A stretch of 64,000 bases of DNA, from assembly GCF_002836745.1 (NCBI RefSeq), contig NZ_PJAR01000040.1:224504-288503 (forward strand), written 5' to 3'. Position 1 is the stretch's first letter, and each line of letters starts with the position of its first letter. The notes beneath the pieces are model-generated. The model was given only the letters and a program-made list of their open reading frames with translations, searched no databases and was not told the DNA's origin. Made by a program: the position numbers and the translations under genes. Positions 56,108 through 64,000 of this stretch are shown here, in pieces. This DNA is from Glaciecola sp. 33A. GTDB taxonomy: Bacteria > Pseudomonadota > Gammaproteobacteria > Enterobacterales > Alteromonadaceae.

Positions 56108-56768
56108 CTTTCACCCTTCAAACCAACAATTGGATATATTTTCTAATGGCTTAATGGCGCCTGCTGAGTCACTCATTATATCAGCACATTGTGATATGTG
56201 TGCGCAGTGCGCTGAAAAAGTAGCGCTCTATACTGAAGCGCACAGTGAAACGGTATTCGATGAAAGTTCACAGAAATTAGACCCAAGCCTATTCGGGAAT
56301 ATGTTGTCCCAAATTATGACTCAAGAAATTGACAAAGGCATTGACTCAGAACCAACAAACAGTGTGCTAGAGCTAGATGGTCGGAAATTCACGTTACCAC
56401 GGTCTTTAAATCGATTCTCTGAGTCAATAGGCAATTGGTCTCACTTAGTCGGTAAGATTTGGCAGGCTCCTGTAAACATGGGCGGTGACGTCGTTGCGAA
56501 TTTCATTTTTATGGAAAAAGGTGGCGGCGTTCCTGAGCATACTCACCGCGGAACCGAGATGACTTTAGTTGTGAATGGTGAGTTTAGCGACGGTTTAGCC
56601 GATTACGATAGTGGTGATTTCATGGTGATGGACGGTAAAAATATCCATACGCCGTTAACTAAATCCGACGAAGGCTGCTTAGTCTTTAGTATTATTGATG
56701 CTCCCCTTCATTTTACATCGGGTTGGGCAAGACTCATTAATCCCTTTAGCCACCTGTTTTTTAAGTAA
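56100..56768 (+). CDS. chrR: Zinc anti-sigma factor of the ChrR family
   Basis: 222 residues. The N-terminal anti-sigma domain has zinc ligands H5, H30, C34 and C37 (HCDMCAQC), almost the same numbers as Rhodobacter ChrR (H6, H31, C35, C38). The C-terminal cupin domain has H147, H149, E153 and H183 (EHTHRGTEM, GKNIHTP) as a second metal site, the part needed for the singlet-oxygen response. Starts inside the sigma gene. A bidirectional hairpin follows. Confidence 0.92.
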   Translation: MINFHPSNQQLDIFSNGLMAPAESLIISAHCDMCAQCAEKVALYTEAHSETVFDESSQKLDPSLFGNMLSQIMTQEIDKGIDSEPTNSVLELDGRKFTLPRSLNRFSESIGNWSHLVGKIWQAPVNMGGDVVANFIFMEKGGGVPEHTHRGTEMTLVVNGEFSDGLADYDSGDFMVMDGKNIHTPLTKSDEGCLVFSIIDAPLHFTSGWARLINPFSHLFFK

Positions 56769-56811
56769 TTGTAACGAATTAAACCTCCGACGGATCGAGG
56801 TGTAAATTGTA

Positions 56812-56836
56812 AAAAGCACGCTTAAAGCGTGCTTTT
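56812..56836. terminator. Bidirectional terminator between chrR and bamD
   Basis: Perfect 11-bp stem AAAAGCACGCT / AGCGTGCTTTT with a three-base loop; A and T runs at the base allow termination on both strands. Confidence 0.85.
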
Positions 56837-56878
56837 CTCGTTTTTAACTTTCGCCTTAAATGTTGAAAGACATTTTGT

Positions 56879-57646
56879 TTACTCTAAGAATTCACTATCA
56901 GGATAGTTTAATCTTAGGGTTCTCATTGTATTTTCTTTTAACTCAGTTAGATCAAGCTGATTATAGCTAGACACCATAATCTCCAATGCTGGCTGAACTT
57001 GGCTAGTATCTGGAAAATTTTCAATGACATATCTTCCACGATTCGCCGCGGCTATGAAAGCTTGCCTTCTCATATAATAGCGAGCAACAGCAATTTCGTA
57101 GCTCGCGAGCCTGTTTTTTATATGTAACATGCGTTCTCTAGCATCAAGTGCATATTTACTGTTCGGATACTTTTGAATTAAACGTCTAAAATCTTCAAAT
57201 GCTTCACGTGATTTAGAAGGATCTCTATCTGAGCGGTCGACGCCTAGTATTTCTTGAAACATGTTGCTGTCGAGTTCCATATTAGTAACACCGCGCATAA
57301 AATAAGCGTAATCAACATCAGCATGATTTGGGTTTAATCGAACGAAACGGTCAATGGTTGCCAACGCTTGGTCAGGCTTACCGACTTTATAATATGAAAA
57401 AATCAAGTCCAGTTGCACTTGATGTGAATGCGGGCCAAACGGATATTTTGAATCAATAACGCTCAATGTTTGAGAAGCTTGTGCAAAGTTACCAATAGCC
57501 ATGCTTTCACGGGCATCAGCATATAGCGCTTGAACACCTTGGTTAGAGATAGCCTCAGCCTGCTCGTCTTCAGAAGACGCACAACCGCCTAATCCAATAA
57601 TTGCTGCGGCGAGTATTGCGATGCTTATCTTATTTTTGAGTATCAT
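56879..57646 (-). CDS. bamD: Outer membrane protein assembly factor BamD
   Basis: Lipoprotein of the BAM complex inserting outer-membrane beta-barrels. 255 residues; signal peptide ends GLGGC, so Cys22 is lipidated. Five TPR-like repeats follow, with typical stretches ALYADARESMAIGNFAQAS, PFGPHSHQVQLDLIFSYYK, HADVDYAYFMRGV, and ARYYMRRQAFIAAANRGRYV. Divergent from rluD, as in E. coli. A strong hairpin lies 33 bases upstream of its start. Confidence 0.97.
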   Translation of the reverse strand: MILKNKISIAILAAAIIGLGGCASSEDEQAEAISNQGVQALYADARESMAIGNFAQASQTLSVIDSKYPFGPHSHQVQLDLIFSYYKVGKPDQALATIDRFVRLNPNHADVDYAYFMRGVTNMELDSNMFQEILGVDRSDRDPSKSREAFEDFRRLIQKYPNSKYALDARERMLHIKNRLASYEIAVARYYMRRQAFIAAANRGRYVIENFPDTSQVQPALEIMVSSYNQLDLTELKENTMRTLRLNYPDSEFLE

Positions 57647-57678
57647 TTAAAATTGCTTAACCTTTTCTATTTATTAAC

Positions 57679-57704
57679 GAGTTAGTTTGACCACAAACTA
57701 ACTC
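57679..57704. promoter_or_regulatory. Perfect 11-bp hairpin in the bamD leader
   Basis: GAGTTAGTTTG-ACCA-CAAACTAACTC, located 33-58 bases upstream of the bamD start in the 230-base bamD/rluD gap. No T-run on the bamD strand. It may be an RNA structure in the bamD 5' leader or an operator for one of the divergent genes. Confidence 0.5.
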
Positions 57705-57839
57705 ACTGTGTCTTTTAGGCGATTTATTGCACTGTCATCTACTGCACAATACAGTGCTCAAACATCCGGTTTTATCCATTCTACACTAAGCTTTATTTGC
57801 TGTGTTAGAAAATCTTGCTGTTACCCAACATAACTTGCT

Positions 57840-57848
57840 TGCTATACT
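57840..57848 (+). promoter_or_regulatory. Extended -10 promoter of rluD
   Basis: TG-C-TATACT, 28 bases before the rluD ATG, with only a weak -35. It places the transcript start just upstream of the chosen ATG and argues against the 25-codon longer frame. Confidence 0.5.
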
Positions 57849-57876
57849 ATGCACATTATTTATTAATGCGAATGTT

Positions 57877-58857
57877 ATGGCTATCAATAAACTCCAAATT
57901 AACCTTTCGGCAACGGTGCCTGAAACGTTATTCGATAAGAGACTAGACCAATGTTTGGCGGTTTTGTTCCCTGAATACTCACGATCTAAGCTAAAAGAAT
58001 GGATATTGGCTGGTTTTGTGTCCGTTGATGGTGAAAAAATCGATACACCAAGACTAAAACTCAAAAGCGGTGAAGAAATTGTTATTGGTGCTGACCATGA
58101 AATCCAAGTAACCAGCGAGCCTCAGCACATGGATTTGAGTGTTGTTTATGAAGATGAACATATACTAGTCATCGACAAACAAGCCGGTTTGGTTGTGCAT
58201 CCTGGTGCAGGAAACCACGATGGTACATTGCTAAATGCGTTATTAGCGAAAGTGCCGAGCATTGATCAGGTGCCAAGAGCAGGTATTGTTCATCGCTTAG
58301 ATAAAGACACTACCGGTTTAATGGTCGTAGCAAAGACATTGCCAGCACAAACCAATTTGGTTGAGCAGTTGCAAGCTCGAACAATGGGTCGTGAATATGA
58401 GGCTTTAGTGATGGGAACCATGATTGCTGGTGGATTTGTTGACCAACCTATAGCTCGACATGCCACTAAAAGAACGGCGATGGCGGTACGAGAGGGCGGT
58501 AAGCCTGCGGTAACTCATTATAGAGTGAAAGAAAAGTTTCGTGCTTATACCTATTTACGCTTGAAACTGGAAAGTGGCAGAACCCACCAAATCCGCGTAC
58601 ACATGTCGCATATCAATCATCCACTTGTAGGTGACGCTCTATACGGTGGAAGACCTCGACTACCAAAGCATGCTAGCGAGAACTTCATTACTGCATTACG
58701 TGGGTTTAAACGTCAAGCGTTGCATGCAGCGCAGTTGACACTGTTACATCCGATTAGCGGTGAAGAGATGACCTTCAAAGCGCCTATTCCTGATGATTTT
58801 GTGACCTTGTTAACAGAAATACGTGAAGACACAAAAATAAACGGAATTGAAATCTAA
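57877..58857 (+). CDS. rluD: 23S rRNA pseudouridine(1911/1915/1917) synthase
   Basis: Modifies helix 69 of 23S rRNA. 326 residues from ATG 57877, exactly the E. coli length; the longer frame overlaps the promoter. N-terminal S4 domain (FPEYSRSKLKEWILAGFVSVDG), catalytic motif HRLDKDTTGLMVVAKT with Asp142, then LESGRTHQIRVHMSHINHPLVGD. Directly abuts pgeF. The bamD/rluD-pgeF-clpB order is as in E. coli. Confidence 0.97.
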   Translation: MAINKLQINLSATVPETLFDKRLDQCLAVLFPEYSRSKLKEWILAGFVSVDGEKIDTPRLKLKSGEEIVIGADHEIQVTSEPQHMDLSVVYEDEHILVIDKQAGLVVHPGAGNHDGTLLNALLAKVPSIDQVPRAGIVHRLDKDTTGLMVVAKTLPAQTNLVEQLQARTMGREYEALVMGTMIAGGFVDQPIARHATKRTAMAVREGGKPAVTHYRVKEKFRAYTYLRLKLESGRTHQIRVHMSHINHPLVGDALYGGRPRLPKHASENFITALRGFKRQALHAAQLTLLHPISGEEMTFKAPIPDDFVTLLTEIREDTKINGIEI

Positions 58858-59628
58858 TTGGCTTCACTAACGTTTATTCAACCTAAGTGGCCAGTTAATA
58901 AACGCGTATTTTGCGCTAGTACCACTATCGATGGAGGTGTTAGTCGTGATGCTTTCAAAAGCTTAAATTTAGGAGATCATGTTGGTGATGATGCCCTTTG
59001 TGTTGAAACAAATCGTCAACGCCTAGCCCATGAATTGGACAAGCATTTGCCCAATATGCGCTCAATTTCTTGGTTAAATCAAACCCACAGTACAAATGTG
59101 CTGCGACTCACTGAACCGGCTATTGCTGGCGCAAATGAGGCTGATGCTGCCTACGCTCAAACGACTAACTTACCTTGTAATGTAATGACGGCCGATTGTA
59201 TGGCCTTAATGATGGCAAATTCAGACGGAACTGAAGTAGCTGCCGTGCACGCGGGTTGGAAAGGCTTGTCAAATGGTATTATTGAAAATACGGTAGCGCA
59301 GTTTTTATCATCTCCTGATGATATTCACGTGTGGTTTGCACCTTCTATCTGTCAACTAAATTTTGAAGTAGGTGTTGATGTCTCTGATTTGTTTTGTGCA
59401 TTTCCAAGCGCATTGAAAACAGCATCATCAAATAACAAGACGCTATTGGATTTGATAGCAGTAGCGGATTTAAAACTCGATGCGTTGGGGGTTTTACAGC
59501 GCTACTATTCAAATATTTGCACTTATTCTGCAACTAACTTGTTTTCACATCGTCGCGCTAGACATCAAGGTCTATCAGCTTGTGGGCGAATGGCAAACTT
59601 GATCTTAATCAAAGACTCGACCGATTGA
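58858..59628 (+). CDS. pgeF: Peptidoglycan editing factor (YfiH, multicopper polyphenol oxidase fold)
   Basis: 256 residues. Removes wrongly incorporated residues from peptidoglycan precursors in E. coli; the fold is that of purine-nucleoside phosphorylase-like laccase-domain proteins. The only sensible start is a TTG right after the rluD stop. Metal site motifs: LNQTHSTNVL, MTADCMALMM, AAVHAGWKGLSNGI, and FEVGVDVSDLF. C-terminal FSHRRARHQGLSACGRMA. Read with rluD. Confidence 0.93.
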   Translation: MASLTFIQPKWPVNKRVFCASTTIDGGVSRDAFKSLNLGDHVGDDALCVETNRQRLAHELDKHLPNMRSISWLNQTHSTNVLRLTEPAIAGANEADAAYAQTTNLPCNVMTADCMALMMANSDGTEVAAVHAGWKGLSNGIIENTVAQFLSSPDDIHVWFAPSICQLNFEVGVDVSDLFCAFPSALKTASSNNKTLLDLIAVADLKLDALGVLQRYYSNICTYSATNLFSHRRARHQGLSACGRMANLILIKDSTD

Positions 59629-59640
59629 ATAAAAAGTAAG

Positions 59641-59668
59641 CTTGAAAGTCGTGTTTAGTGACTCCATT
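59641..59668 (+). promoter_or_regulatory. Sigma-32 heat-shock promoter of clpB
   Basis: CTTGAAA (59641-59647), 14 bases, CTCCATT (59662-59668). The consensus is CTTGAAA-N13-15-CCCCATNT. It lies 34 bases before the clpB start, in the short gap after pgeF. Confidence 0.8.
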
Positions 59669-59702
59669 GAGAGGATATAGCGATAGTGGAGTTAAATGAT
59701 TT

Positions 59703-62279
59703 ATGAGACTAGACCGATTTACAAGTAAATTTCAAGTTGCCATCTCTGATGCACAGAGCCTCGCCTTAGGAAGAGATCATCAGTACATTGAACCTGTGCA
59801 TCTTATGATGGCTTTACTCAATCAGCAGGGTGGCTCAGTGCGCCCATTATTTGACCAGGCTAAAGTAAACGTTAATAGCTTGCGTTCTTCTTTATCAGAA
59901 GCCATTGAACGGCTGCCACAATTGCAAGGCATTGGCGGGGATGTTCAAATTGGTAAGGACACGATCAAGCTATTAAACTTAAGCGACAAAATTGCACAGA
60001 AACGCAAAGATGACTACATCACGTCTGAAATATTCGTGCTTGCTTCAATGGAAGACACCGGCTACTTAGGCACAATATTCAAAACATTAGGGCTTAAAAA
60101 GGAAGTTGTTGAGACGGCTATCGACGTATTGCGCAATGGCCAAAAAGTAACAGACCCTAACGCGGAAGACGTTCGCCAAGCCCTTGAAAAATATACGATG
60201 GATCTCACCGAACGGGCGGAGCAAGGCAAACTCGATCCGGTTATTGGGCGTGATGATGAAATTCGTAGAACAATACAGGTGCTGCAACGCAGGACTAAAA
60301 ATAATCCGGTATTGATTGGTGAGCCTGGGGTCGGTAAAACGGCTATTGTTGAAGGATTGGCACAACGCATTATTAATGGCGAAGTCCCTGAAGGACTCAA
60401 AAATAAACGGGTGTTGTCTTTAGATATGGGGTCACTTTTAGCTGGGGCAAAATTTCGTGGTGAGTTCGAAGAGCGCTTAAAAGCGGTTCTCAATGAGCTG
60501 TCTAAAGAAGAAGGCAAAGTCATTCTCTTTATTGATGAGCTTCATACCATGGTTGGTGCAGGCGCAGGTGAGGGAGCAATGGACGCAGGCAACATGCTAA
60601 AACCGGCTCTAGCACGCGGTGAACTGCACTGCGTTGGCGCAACAACGCTTGATGAATACAGAAAATACATTGAAAAAGATGCTGCCTTAGAGCGACGCTT
60701 TCAAAAAGTACAAGTAGACCAACCGTCAGTAGAGGATACTATTGCAATTTTACGCGGATTAAAAGAGCGCTATGAATTGCACCATTCAGTTGATATTACT
60801 GATCCTGCGATTGTCGCGGCAGCTAATCTGTCCAACCGATATATTAGTGATAGACAACTTCCTGATAAAGCCATCGACTTAATCGATGAAGCGGCTTCTA
60901 GCATTAGAATGCAGATCGACTCCAAACCAGAAGAAATGGATAAACTCGAGCGTCGTATCATTCAGTTAAAACTAGAAGAGCAAGCATTATCAAAGGAAAC
61001 CGATACGTCGAGTCTGAAGCGACTTGAGGTTATTGAAATTGAGCGCGAGCAACTTGAACAGAAATTCGCTGAATTAGATAAGATTTGGCGTGCTGAAAAA
61101 AGCGCAATGCAGGGTACTCAGTTTATTAAAGCAGAACTTGAGCAAGCTAAACTTGATTTGGAAATAGCACGCAGAGCTTCCGACCTGTCTAGAATGTCAG
61201 AACTTCAATACGGCCGTATTCCTGAGTTAGAGCTAAAACTTGAGCAAGCAAATGAAACTGAAACCGAAACAAATGTGACGCGACTGTTAAAAAATAAAGT
61301 AACCGAAAAGGAGATAGCTGACGTGCTATCTCGCTGGACTGGTATTCCAGTCAGTAAAATGTTGCAAGGTGAAAAAGATAAATTAATAAATATGGAAGAC
61401 ATTATAGGTCAACGTGTTGTTGGTCAAAAAGAGGCGGTAGTGGCAGTGTCAAATGCCATTAAACGTTCTCGCGCAGGATTATCTGACCCAGACAAACCGA
61501 CCGGTTCATTCCTATTTCTAGGTCCAACCGGAGTCGGTAAAACAGAGTTATGTAAATCATTGGCGAACTTCTTATTCGATACTGAAGATGCCATGATCCG
61601 TATCGACATGTCTGAGTTTATGGAAAAGCACTCGGTATCGAGGTTGGTAGGTGCTCCTCCAGGATATGTAGGTTACGAAGAAGGTGGGTATTTAACTGAA
61701 GCAGTTAGGCGCAAACCATATTCGGTCATTTTGCTCGATGAAGTTGAAAAAGCACACCCAGATGTATTCAATATTCTATTGCAAGTGTTGGACGATGGCA
61801 GGCTAACTGATGGGCACGGAAGAACGGTCAACTTTAAAAATACCTTGATTATCATGACCTCAAATTTAGGTTCAGAAATTATTCAAAACCACACAGATGA
61901 CAGCACCTATTTAGAAATGAAACAGCAAGTGATGGCAGAGGTATCAACTCACTTTAGACCTGAATTTATTAATCGGGTCGATGACATTGTGGTATTCCAT
62001 TCATTGGGTAGGGAAGAAATAAAATCGATAGCTAAAATTCAGCTGGTGGGTTTGCGCCAGCGTCTTCAAGAAATGGGATTGAAATTGGAAATTTCAGCCG
62101 CGGCCTTAGACATTATTGCTGAAGCGGGTTTTGATCCCGTTTATGGAGCTCGACCTCTGAAGCGAGCAATTCAAACGCAGATTGAAAATCCATTAGCTGA
62201 GAGTTTACTTAGCGATAAACTGTTGGACAAAGAAACAGTAAGGATTGATGTTGTTGATGGTGTGTTGGCTATTGGCTAA
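59703..62279 (+). CDS. clpB: ATP-dependent disaggregase ClpB
   Basis: Hexameric AAA+ chaperone that rescues aggregated proteins with DnaK. 858 residues (E. coli 857). N-domain ([20 protein letters not shown]), NBD1 Walker [11 protein letters not shown], the M-domain coiled coil (about residues 400-530, [16 protein letters not shown]), NBD2 Walker [11 protein letters not shown], pore loop and [12 protein letters not shown]alker B, sensor in [21 protein letters not shown] at 11 bases upstream. Heat-shock promoter directly before it. No truncation. Confidence 0.98.
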   Translation: MRLDRFTSKFQVAISDAQSLALGRDHQYIEPVHLMMALLNQQGGSVRPLFDQAKVNVNSLRSSLSEAIERLPQLQGIGGDVQIGKDTIKLLNLSDKIAQKRKDDYITSEIFVLASMEDTGYLGTIFKTLGLKKEVVETAIDVLRNGQKVTDPNAEDVRQALEKYTMDLTERAEQGKLDPVIGRDDEIRRTIQVLQRRTKNNPVLIGEPGVGKTAIVEGLAQRIINGEVPEGLKNKRVLSLDMGSLLAGAKFRGEFEERLKAVLNELSKEEGKVILFIDELHTMVGAGAGEGAMDAGNMLKPALARGELHCVGATTLDEYRKYIEKDAALERRFQKVQVDQPSVEDTIAILRGLKERYELHHSVDITDPAIVAAANLSNRYISDRQLPDKAIDLIDEAASSIRMQIDSKPEEMDKLERRIIQLKLEEQALSKETDTSSLKRLEVIEIEREQLEQKFAELDKIWRAEKSAMQGTQFIKAELEQAKLDLEIARRASDLSRMSELQYGRIPELELKLEQANETETETNVTRLLKNKVTEKEIADVLSRWTGIPVSKMLQGEKDKLINMEDIIGQRVVGQKEAVVAVSNAIKRSRAGLSDPDKPTGSFLFLGPTGVGKTELCKSLANFLFDTEDAMIRIDMSEFMEKHSVSRLVGAPPGYVGYEEGGYLTEAVRRKPYSVILLDEVEKAHPDVFNILLQVLDDGRLTDGHGRTVNFKNTLIIMTSNLGSEIIQNHTDDSTYLEMKQQVMAEVSTHFRPEFINRVDDIVVFHSLGREEIKSIAKIQLVGLRQRLQEMGLKLEISAAALDIIAEAGFDPVYGARPLKRAIQTQIENPLAESLLSDKLLDKETVRIDVVDGVLAIG

Positions 62280-62654
62280 CAATAAACGTTACTATCTTAT
62301 AAAGCGCTGATGGCAATGCTAACCATTAGTGCTTAGTTTATGTAAACGGCCCAATTACCTTCTATTAATTAAGATTCAGTCAATAATGTAAATACTAAAA
62401 TTATTTATATACATATTATATGCATGCTAGTTCAAGCGGCGGATTTTATAGTGAGTTAATTACAAATCGAATATATATATTTGCTAACTTGAATTTAATA
62501 ACTACCATGCGACTAACATATACAGGCCTATTGTTTATGTACTACAATTAATCAACGAACAATAATGCGCCAAAACAAGATCTATTTGCTTGTATAATCC
62601 AGCGTCGTGTTTTGCAGCGCAATTAATCTAAAACTATTGAGTACTACTATAAAT
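62280..62654. other. AT-rich gap between clpB and pssA
   Basis: 375 bases without a convincing frame, tRNA or terminator. Very AT-rich around 62380-62500, so promoters for pssA are likely but none stands out. In E. coli the rrnG rRNA operon occupies this position. Confidence 0.5.
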
Positions 62655-63530
62655 ATGCCAGCGAATAAACGAAAAGGTATTTATTTATTACCTAACTTAT
62701 TAACCACTGCGGGTCTATTCTCGGGCTTTTATGCAGTTGTTATGTCAATGAATAATCATTTTGAATCTGCTGCAATTGCAATATTTGTAGCGATGATATT
62801 TGATGGACTAGACGGTCGAGTTGCGCGAATAACAAATACGCAAAGCGATTTTGGCGCTGAATACGATTCTATGGCTGATATGGTTTCCTTTGGAATGGCA
62901 CCCGCACTGGTGGCTTATAATTTTGGACTAGCAGAGCTAGGCAAAATAGGTTGGCTAGCTGCTTTTGTCTATGTAGCTTGCGCGGCACTGAGGCTAGCAA
63001 GATTCAATACTCAGATTGGAACAGCCGACAGTCGATTCTTCCAAGGTTTAGCTAGCCCGGCGGCAGCGGCACTTGTAGCCGGAATGGTCTGGGTTAGTAT
63101 TGACTACGATATCGATGGTAATGCCTACGGTATCATTGTTGCGCTAGTGACCGGTATTTCAGGCTTACTGATGGTTAGTAACTTCAAATACAATAGCTTC
63201 AAAACCTTAGACTGGCACGGCAAAGTACCTTTTGTTGCCATCCTTATTGTAATGCTAATATTCATTGTTGTAGCAACTGCACCATCACTTGTTTTATTTT
63301 TAGTTTTTCTTTTATATGCGATTGCTGGGCCGGTAAACACGTTTAGAACAGTAGAAAAGGTCACTCTTGAAGACGTGATCGGTGAACCGCAAGAAGATGC
63401 TGATTTTGAAGAGGGTACTGACGATAAGGTGGACAAGACTGGTAAGGATGACTTGTCCGCCAAAGACGACTCCTTATCTAAAGATGAAGACACAACAAAA
63501 GACGAAGTGTCAAATAAACACAAGCCGTGA
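62655..63530 (+). CDS. pssA: CDP-diacylglycerol-serine O-phosphatidyltransferase, membrane (type II) form
   Basis: Makes phosphatidylserine from CDP-diacylglycerol. 291 residues from ATG 62655; the extra 16 codons upstream are not conserved. CDP-alcohol phosphotransferase motif D50-G-L-D-G...A57-R58...G67...D71...D75 (DGLDGRVAR, GAEYDSMADMVSFG). Six to eight membrane helices, then an acidic, lysine-studded tail of about 45 residues with a repeated KDD/KDE pattern. This is the integral type II enzyme, not the peripheral PssA of E. coli that sits beside clpB-rrnG there. A terminator-like hairpin follows. Confidence 0.93.
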   Translation: MPANKRKGIYLLPNLLTTAGLFSGFYAVVMSMNNHFESAAIAIFVAMIFDGLDGRVARITNTQSDFGAEYDSMADMVSFGMAPALVAYNFGLAELGKIGWLAAFVYVACAALRLARFNTQIGTADSRFFQGLASPAAAALVAGMVWVSIDYDIDGNAYGIIVALVTGISGLLMVSNFKYNSFKTLDWHGKVPFVAILIVMLIFIVVATAPSLVLFLVFLLYAIAGPVNTFRTVEKVTLEDVIGEPQEDADFEEGTDDKVDKTGKDDLSAKDDSLSKDEDTTKDEVSNKHKP

Positions 63531-63540
63531 TCAATAAGAA

Positions 63541-63574
63541 GGCCTTAATTAGCAGTTACTAGCTAAGGCCTATT
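63541..63574 (+). terminator. Hairpin terminator after pssA
   Basis: GGCCTTA-(ATT)-AGC pairs with GCTAAGGCC across an 8-base loop, followed by TATTTT, 10 bases after the pssA stop. Confidence 0.75.
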
Positions 63575-63739
63575 TTAACCAAGTATTTAGCCCTTCTCGA
63601 ATCTCTTGTTCTATCTTAATATACACTTCTGTATTGCATAAGACGTTGAAAAAAATACACTTAATTGTATTTTTTCTATGTTTTATTATATTTATCTTTG
63701 GTTTTCTCGTTAATTTAGTAAAATAATTAAAGAAAACAC

Positions 63740-63767
63740 TTGAACACTTTTTTGGTTTCTGTAGAAT
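63740..63767 (+). promoter_or_regulatory. rRNA-type promoter P1
   Basis: TTGAAC, 16 bases, TAGAAT, then the GC-rich discriminator GCGCGCT. Upstream runs an AT-rich stretch of about 100 bases like an UP element. The short spacer and GC discriminator are hallmarks of stringently controlled stable-RNA promoters. Confidence 0.7.
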
Positions 63768-63901
63768 GCGCGCTCTGGTCAAGGGAAGCAGCCAAGCAGT
63801 CGTTTGGTAACTTACTCGAACAGGAAGTTTTAGCAGGATTTGAATTGGGTTTTATCGGCGGTTTCGGTTAAAAACAAATTTACAAAGAATCGTAAAAAAG
63901 C

Positions 63902-63929
63902 TTGACAATAAAAATGGTGTAGGTAGTAT
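63902..63929 (+). promoter_or_regulatory. rRNA-type promoter P2
   Basis: TTGACA, 16 bases, TAGTAT, then ATGCATCCCGC. It follows P1 by 162 bases in the same direction, the tandem P1/P2 pattern of rRNA operons. The transcribed gene, probably 16S rRNA or a tRNA, lies beyond the window edge. Confidence 0.65.
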
Positions 63930-64000
63930 ATGCATCCCGCTTGAGACCACGCAGTATGTGACTTTCAAGCCGCCAGTGAAATAGAAAGAAGCTGGCCAGC

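Noticed and set aside
60062..60523. Serine-rich minus-strand frame of 153 codons within clpB
   Set aside because: Antisense shadow of the conserved NBD1 coding sequence.
63570..63782. 70-codon minus-strand frame after pssA
   Set aside because: Lies in the AT-rich region upstream of the rRNA-type promoters and over P1; lysine/asparagine-rich composition is typical of chance frames.

Overview
The window reads as an ordinary chromosomal segment of a marine gammaproteobacterium of the order Alteromonadales (Alteromonas/Glaciecola-like). This is an inference from moderate-to-low GC, the sodium-type flagellar motor pair pomA/pomB, a RibBX-type riboflavin enzyme, the conserved blocks ygfZ-sdhE-ygfX-nadB-rpoE-rseABC and xseB-ispA-dxs, and the similarity of many proteins to Shewanella, Vibrio and E. 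coli orthologues. Almost all DNA is coding. I see no prophage, insertion sequence, CRISPR array, tRNA or rRNA body inside the window.

Layout: (1) 1-2784, ileS (3' end only), lspA, fkpB, ispH. (2) 2972-10470, a type IV pilus minor-pilin cluster pilV-pilW-pilX-pilY1-pilE, with a FimT/FimU pseudopilin on the opposite strand. (3) 10693-20213, nadE, glnB, slyD, ygfZ, sdhE, a YgfX-like membrane protein, a MaoC-domain protein, nadB, and the envelope-stress operon rpoE-rseA-rseB-rseC. (4) 20472-28645, lepA-lepB-rnc-era-pdxH-tatD family, then ahpA/serB and creA. (5) 29134-35695, an 814-residue protein with two PilZ domains, radA, an alpha/beta hydrolase, ettA. (6) 35990-47872, a free-standing lpxD preceded by a tandem repeat array, glyA, nrdR-ribD-ribE-ribBX-ribH-nusB-thiL-pgpA, then on the minus strand xseB-ispA-dxs. 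(7) 48136-49823, pomA-pomB behind a clear sigma-28 promoter. (8) 50033-56768, an ECF sigma/ChrR pair and a divergent five-gene lipid operon (SnoaL-like, SDR, flavin oxidoreductase, DUF1365, Cfa). (9) 56879-63530, bamD, rluD-pgeF, clpB behind a sigma-32 promoter, and pssA. The last 300 bases carry two tandem promoters that look like rRNA P1/P2 promoters reading out of the window.

How the parts connect: three stress circuits are readable from DNA alone. SigmaE has its own promoter (GAACTT-N16-TCTAT) before rpoE. SigmaH has CTTGAAA-N14-CTCCATT before clpB. The ECF11-type sigma with its zinc anti-sigma ChrR faces an operon predicted to modify unsaturated membrane fatty acids, and both units have a TGATC-type upstream element. 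Riboflavin synthesis is nearly complete (ribD, ribE, ribBX, ribH); the GTP cyclohydrolase II half of RibBX has lost its zinc-binding cysteines, so a separate ribA is needed elsewhere. Isoprenoid synthesis is represented by ispH, dxs and ispA.

Most unusual observations: the YgfX-like reading frame is open right back to the sdhE stop codon but has no ATG/GTG/TTG before its first membrane segment; the tandem 13-14 bp repeats upstream of lpxD run into its ribosome binding site; PilY1 has two tandem lectin-like modules inside its von Willebrand domain; a G8 tract lies within pomB; and the E. coli clpB-rrn-pssA order is changed to clpB-pssA-(rrn promoter). I did not find a clearly new multi-gene system; the ECF/ChrR lipid cluster is the closest candidate for unexplored biology.
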